Part shown: positions 4,775 through 6,951 of the stretch, in pieces
Layout of the letters: each line of letters begins with the position of its first letter
Position numbering within the stretch: position 1 is the stretch's first letter
From: Vulcanimicrobiota bacterium
Lineage (GTDB): Bacteria; Vulcanimicrobiota; Vulcanimicrobiia; Vulcanimicrobiales; Vulcanimicrobiaceae
Assembly (NCBI GenBank): GCA_027306845.1
Contig: DAHUYY010000102.1
Location: forward strand, 1 to 6,951
Reading direction: 5' to 3'
DNA: 6,951 nucleotides
Notes under the pieces: generated by a model
What the model saw: the letters and a program-made list of their open reading frames with translations, nothing else
What the model was told of the DNA's origin: nothing
The model's database searches: none
Program-made: the position numbers and the translations under genes

Positions 4775-5140
4775 ATGGCAGTTGCCGAAATTATCGAACA
4801 TATCGACAAACTCACCGTTCTCGAACTCGCCGACTTAGTCAAGCAGCTCGAGGAAAAATACGGCGTTAGCGCCGCCGCCCCGGTTGCGATGATGGCCGCT
4901 CCGGCAGCCGCAGCTCCGGCCGCCGAGAAGACCGAATTCGACGTCGTGCTCGCCGATGCGGGCCCCGAGAAGATCAAGGTCATCAAAGCGGTTCGCGAGA
5001 TCACGAGCCTCGGACTGACCGAAGCGAAATCGTTCGTCGAAAGCGCTCCGAAGGCGATCAAAGAAGGCGTCGCCAAAGACGAAGCCGAGAGCATCAAGAA
5101 GAAGCTCGAAGAAGCCGGCGCGAAGGTCGAAATCAAGTAA
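4775..5140 (+). CDS. rplL: 50S ribosomal protein L7/L12
   Basis: L7/L12 is the multi-copy stalk protein that recruits and activates translational GTPases. The 121-residue product has the dimerising N-terminal domain (about 1-34, with LTVLELADLVKQLEEKYGV), an alanine/proline/methionine hinge (about 35-50, AAAPVAMMAAPAAAAPAAE) and the globular C-terminal domain (about 52-121, with KIKVIKAVREITSLGLTEAK and EEAGAKVEIK). It is collinear with the family. The ATG follows AGAGGA (4761-4766) with 8 nt between. It is the last gene of its operon and is closed by a strong terminator, so rpoB does not follow directly as it does in many bacteria. Confidence 0.98.
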   Translation: MAVAEIIEHIDKLTVLELADLVKQLEEKYGVSAAAPVAMMAAPAAAAPAAEKTEFDVVLADAGPEKIKVIKAVREITSLGLTEAKSFVESAPKAIKEGVAKDEAESIKKKLEEAGAKVEIK

Positions 5141-5162
5141 TTTCAACCTCGTAAAGAGAAGG

Positions 5163-5200
5163 GGGACGCGACGCAATATTGCGTTGCGTCCCTCTTTTTT
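5163..5200 (+). terminator. strong intrinsic terminator after rplL
   Basis: GGGACGCGACGCA (5163-5175) pairs over 13 bp (one G-T) with the strand 5180-5192, around an ATAT loop; the top contains the perfect palindrome ACGCAATATTGCGT (5171-5184). TCTTTTTT follows (5193-5200). The AAGAGAAGG before the stem is partly complementary to the T-tract, so the stem can extend downwards. It lies 22 nt after the rplL stop. Confidence 0.93.
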
Positions 5201-5242
5201 ATCGTTCTTCGTTCGCCACTTCGGAAAAAGGAAATCTCGCCG

Positions 5243-5734
5243 ATGCAACAGCCAACCGCACCGCCCGCACTGACGGTCGTCATCTATCTTGCCGCCTTTG
5301 CGCTCGTGCTCTTTCGCATGTCGCGCCCGCAGTGCATCAGCACCACGCGCCTGTGGATCGCGCCGGGCTTGCTGACGTTCGTGGGGCTTTGGGCGATCTA
5401 TACCGAGCAGTCGCTTACCCCATCGCCGCTCTGGGAGATCCTCCTCGCATCGCTCCTTGGCGTCGCGCTCGGGGTGCCGCTCGGTCTCATCCGCGGCGCT
5501 CACACGCCGGTCGAGGCGACGAAAGATCCGGGCGTGATGATGCTGGGGTCGGCGCTGATACCGGCGTCGATCTATGTGACGGCGTTCGGCGCACGCTTAC
5601 TTCTGCATGTCATCTTTCCGATCGGCAGCGCGATCGGCGCCGTCGTCGGTGACGGAATCCTCGTTTTTGCAGTTGCGTTCCTCGCCGTGAGTTATTTCGC
5701 GATCTACCGCAAATATATCGCGTTGGAAAAATAA
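5243..5734 (+). CDS. polytopic membrane protein, CcdC/DUF1453-like
   Basis: The 163-residue protein should have five membrane segments, at about residues 9-26, 37-54, 64-83, 98-123 and 131-156. A charged loop sits between segments 3 and 4. Segment 2 begins with RLWIAPGLLTFVGLW, and segment 3 ends ALGVPLGLIRG followed by TPVEATKDPGVMM. This RLW...P, GL.RG and acidic/Gly loop pattern resembles the CcdC-like DUF1453 family, whose biochemical role is not established. I make the match by eye, so the family name is tentative while the membrane topology is well supported. ATG 5243 follows AAGGA (5228-5232) at 10 nt. No promoter is clear between the rplL terminator and this gene. Another long reading frame over the same bases has no membrane pattern and is a shadow. 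It is convergent with hppA. Confidence 0.72.
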   Translation: MQQPTAPPALTVVIYLAAFALVLFRMSRPQCISTTRLWIAPGLLTFVGLWAIYTEQSLTPSPLWEILLASLLGVALGVPLGLIRGAHTPVEATKDPGVMMLGSALIPASIYVTAFGARLLLHVIFPIGSAIGAVVGDGILVFAVAFLAVSYFAIYRKYIALEK

Positions 5735-5764
5735 GAACGGCGCCGCACGTGTGCGACGCCGTTC
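5735..5764 (-). terminator. intrinsic terminator of hppA between convergent genes
   Basis: GAACGGCG (5735-5742) pairs with CGCCGTTC (5757-5764); after one C-A mismatch four more pairs follow around a CGTG loop. Read on the minus strand, the stem is followed by TTATTTTTCC (from 5734 downwards), a T-tract made from the complement of the last codons of the plus-strand membrane gene. It begins 22 nt after the hppA stop. On the plus strand no T-tract follows, so I assign it to hppA; the hairpin may still stabilise or slow the plus-strand transcript. Confidence 0.75.
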
Positions 5765-5786
5765 GAGGAGCGTGCTCGGTCGCTCT

Positions 5787-6951
5787 TTAGTGAACGAGGA
5801 ACCCGACGAGTAAGAGTGCGACGATGTTGAGCACCTTGATCATCGGATTGATCGCCGGGCCGGCCGTATCTTTATAGGGGTCGCCGACGGTGTCGCCGGT
5901 GACCGCCGCCTGATGCGCGACCGATCCTTTTCCGCCGAAGTGGCCTTCTTCGATGTATTTCTTGGCGTTATCCCACGCGCCGCCGCCCGTCGTCATCGAG
6001 ATGGCGACGAAGAAGCCGGTCACGATCGAGCCGACGAGAATGCCGCCCATCACCTGAGCTCCGGTATCGCCTTGCAGCACGTTAAAGACCGAGAGCAAGA
6101 CCACGATGACCGGGACGCCGACGGGAATGAGTGCGGGGAGAATCATCTCCTTGAGCGCAGCTGCGGTGACGATGCTCACCGTCGTGCCGTAGTCGGGTTT
6201 CTGCGTGCCGGCCATGATGCCGGGCATCTCGCGGAATTGACGACGCACTTCCTCGACGACGGCGCCGCCCGCTCGTCCGACCGCTTCCATCGAGAGCGAG
6301 GCGAAGAGATAGGGAAGCAGACCGCCGAGAAAGAGCCCGACGAGAACGTACGGATTGCCGATCGCGAAGAGGTCGGCGACGCCGGCTGCACACGATGCGC
6401 CGCCGAGTGCGCCGCATTTGTGTTTGGTGAGTTCCTGAAGGAAGGCTGCAAAGAGCACCACCGCGGCAAGCGCCGCCGAACCGATTGCGTAGCCCTTCGT
6501 GACCGCCTTCGTCGTATTTCCAACGGCGTCGAGCGGGTCGGTGATATCGCGTACTTCCTTCGGCATCTCCGCCATCTCGGCGATACCTCCGGCGTTATCG
6601 GTGATCGGTCCGAAGGAATCGATGGCGACGACGATGCCGGCCATCGAGAGCATCGACATGACCGCGATTGCGACGCCGTAGAGGTTGGCGACGCCGAACG
6701 AAACCAGAATGCCGGCGACGATGACGATTGCGGGCAACGCGGTTCCCTGCATCGAGACGGCGAGCCCGGCGATCATGTTCGTCGCGTGGCCGGTAATCGA
6801 GGCCTTCGCGATGCGCTGTACCGGCGAGAATTGCGAGCCGGTATAGTATTCGGTGATAAACGTAATCAGGCCGGTGACCGCGAGGCCGACGAAGGCGCTG
6901 ATAACGATCGCCGTCGGGCTCACGCTGCTTCCGGTGAAAACGTTCTGTGCG
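5787..6951 (-). CDS. hppA: membrane-bound proton-pumping pyrophosphatase, C-terminal part (5' end outside window)
   Basis: The enzyme couples pyrophosphate hydrolysis to ion transport across the membrane. The frame is open to the window edge (AQNVFTGSSVSPTAIV...), giving about 387 residues; the family is usually 650-800, so roughly half is missing at the N-terminus. The internal GTG at 6921-6923 is not a start. Signature blocks, numbered from that GTG, are EYYTG (25-29), VSMQGTALP (56-64), DSFGPITDNAGGIAEM (102-117), LDAVGNTTKAVTKGYAIGSA (131-150), GGAWDNAKKYIE (314-325) and GDTVGDPYKDTAGP (343-356). The GNTT-K-AV-T-KG block has Lys and Thr where K+-dependent enzymes have Ala and Gly, which marks the K+-independent class; that class is generally H+-pumping. 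Several long hydrophobic helices fit the 16-helix family fold. Transcription converges on the 5243-5734 gene. Confidence 0.96.
   Translation of the reverse strand, partial: AQNVFTGSSVSPTAIVISAFVGLAVTGLITFITEYYTGSQFSPVQRIAKASITGHATNMIAGLAVSMQGTALPAIVIVAGILVSFGVANLYGVAIAVMSMLSMAGIVVAIDSFGPITDNAGGIAEMAEMPKEVRDITDPLDAVGNTTKAVTKGYAIGSAALAAVVLFAAFLQELTKHKCGALGGASCAAGVADLFAIGNPYVLVGLFLGGLLPYLFASLSMEAVGRAGGAVVEEVRRQFREMPGIMAGTQKPDYGTTVSIVTAAALKEMILPALIPVGVPVIVVLLSVFNVLQGDTGAQVMGGILVGSIVTGFFVAISMTTGGGAWDNAKKYIEEGHFGGKGSVAHQAAVTGDTVGDPYKDTAGPAINPMIKVLNIVALLLVGFLVH

Noticed and set aside
5179..5652. 157-residue plus-strand frame overlapping the membrane-protein gene in another frame
   Set aside because: It begins inside the rplL terminator and is rich in Arg, Ala and His with no membrane pattern. 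The alternative frame has five clear membrane segments and a ribosome-binding site.
1..6951. Mobile element, CRISPR array, toxin-antitoxin pair or defence system
   Set aside because: No transposase, integrase, regularly spaced repeat, terminal inverted repeat or known defence motif was found. Every open stretch above about 220 nt is accounted for by a gene.

Overview
The window is a GC-rich bacterial chromosome segment built mostly of core translation genes, so it reads as housekeeping DNA and not a mobile or accessory island. No transposase, integrase, CRISPR array, rRNA or phage gene is visible. The lineage cannot be fixed from the sequence alone. GTG starts, Shine-Dalgarno sites, classic intrinsic terminators and a K+-independent-type proton pyrophosphatase fit a free-living, high-GC, non-proteobacterial bacterium. 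A little-cultured phylum such as Eremiobacterota is only a guess.

Layout, left to right. (1) 1-825 (+): HD-GYP cyclic-di-GMP phosphodiesterase, probably the C-terminal part of a GGDEF/HD-GYP protein that begins before the window. (2) 839-914 (+): tRNA-Arg(CCU) without an encoded CCA. (3) 934-2148 (+): candidate promoter, 5' hairpin, rpmG (L33), tRNA-Trp(CCA) with encoded CCA, secE and nusG, apparently one mixed mRNA/tRNA transcription unit. (4) 2149-3392 (+): a structured leader, then rplK (L11) and rplA (L1). (5) 3389-4000 (-): a beta-carbonic anhydrase lying convergently between rplA and rplJ; its stop codon overlaps the rplA stop, and it carries the rplKA terminator inside its coding sequence. 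(6) 4019-5200 (+): an extended -10 promoter, an L10-type leader with an attenuator-like terminator, rplJ (L10), rplL (L7/L12) and a very strong terminator. (7) 5243-5734 (+): a small polytopic membrane protein resembling the CcdC/DUF1453 family. (8) 5787-6951 (-): the C-terminal part of membrane H+-pyrophosphatase hppA, running off the right edge, with its terminator against the end of the membrane-protein gene.

Sections 3, 4 and 6 are the conserved rpmG-trnW-secE-nusG-rplKAJL block, which supplies ribosomal stalk and L1-arm proteins, the SecE translocase subunit and the NusG elongation factor. The block departs from common synteny in two ways. The L11 and L10 operons are split by an opposite-strand carbonic anhydrase, and rplL is closed by a terminator and followed by unrelated genes where rpoB usually sits. 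The most striking sequence-level feature is a perfect 13-bp terminator hairpin plus T-tract embedded in the conserved C-terminal codons of the carbonic anhydrase gene. I found no convincing new multi-gene system.
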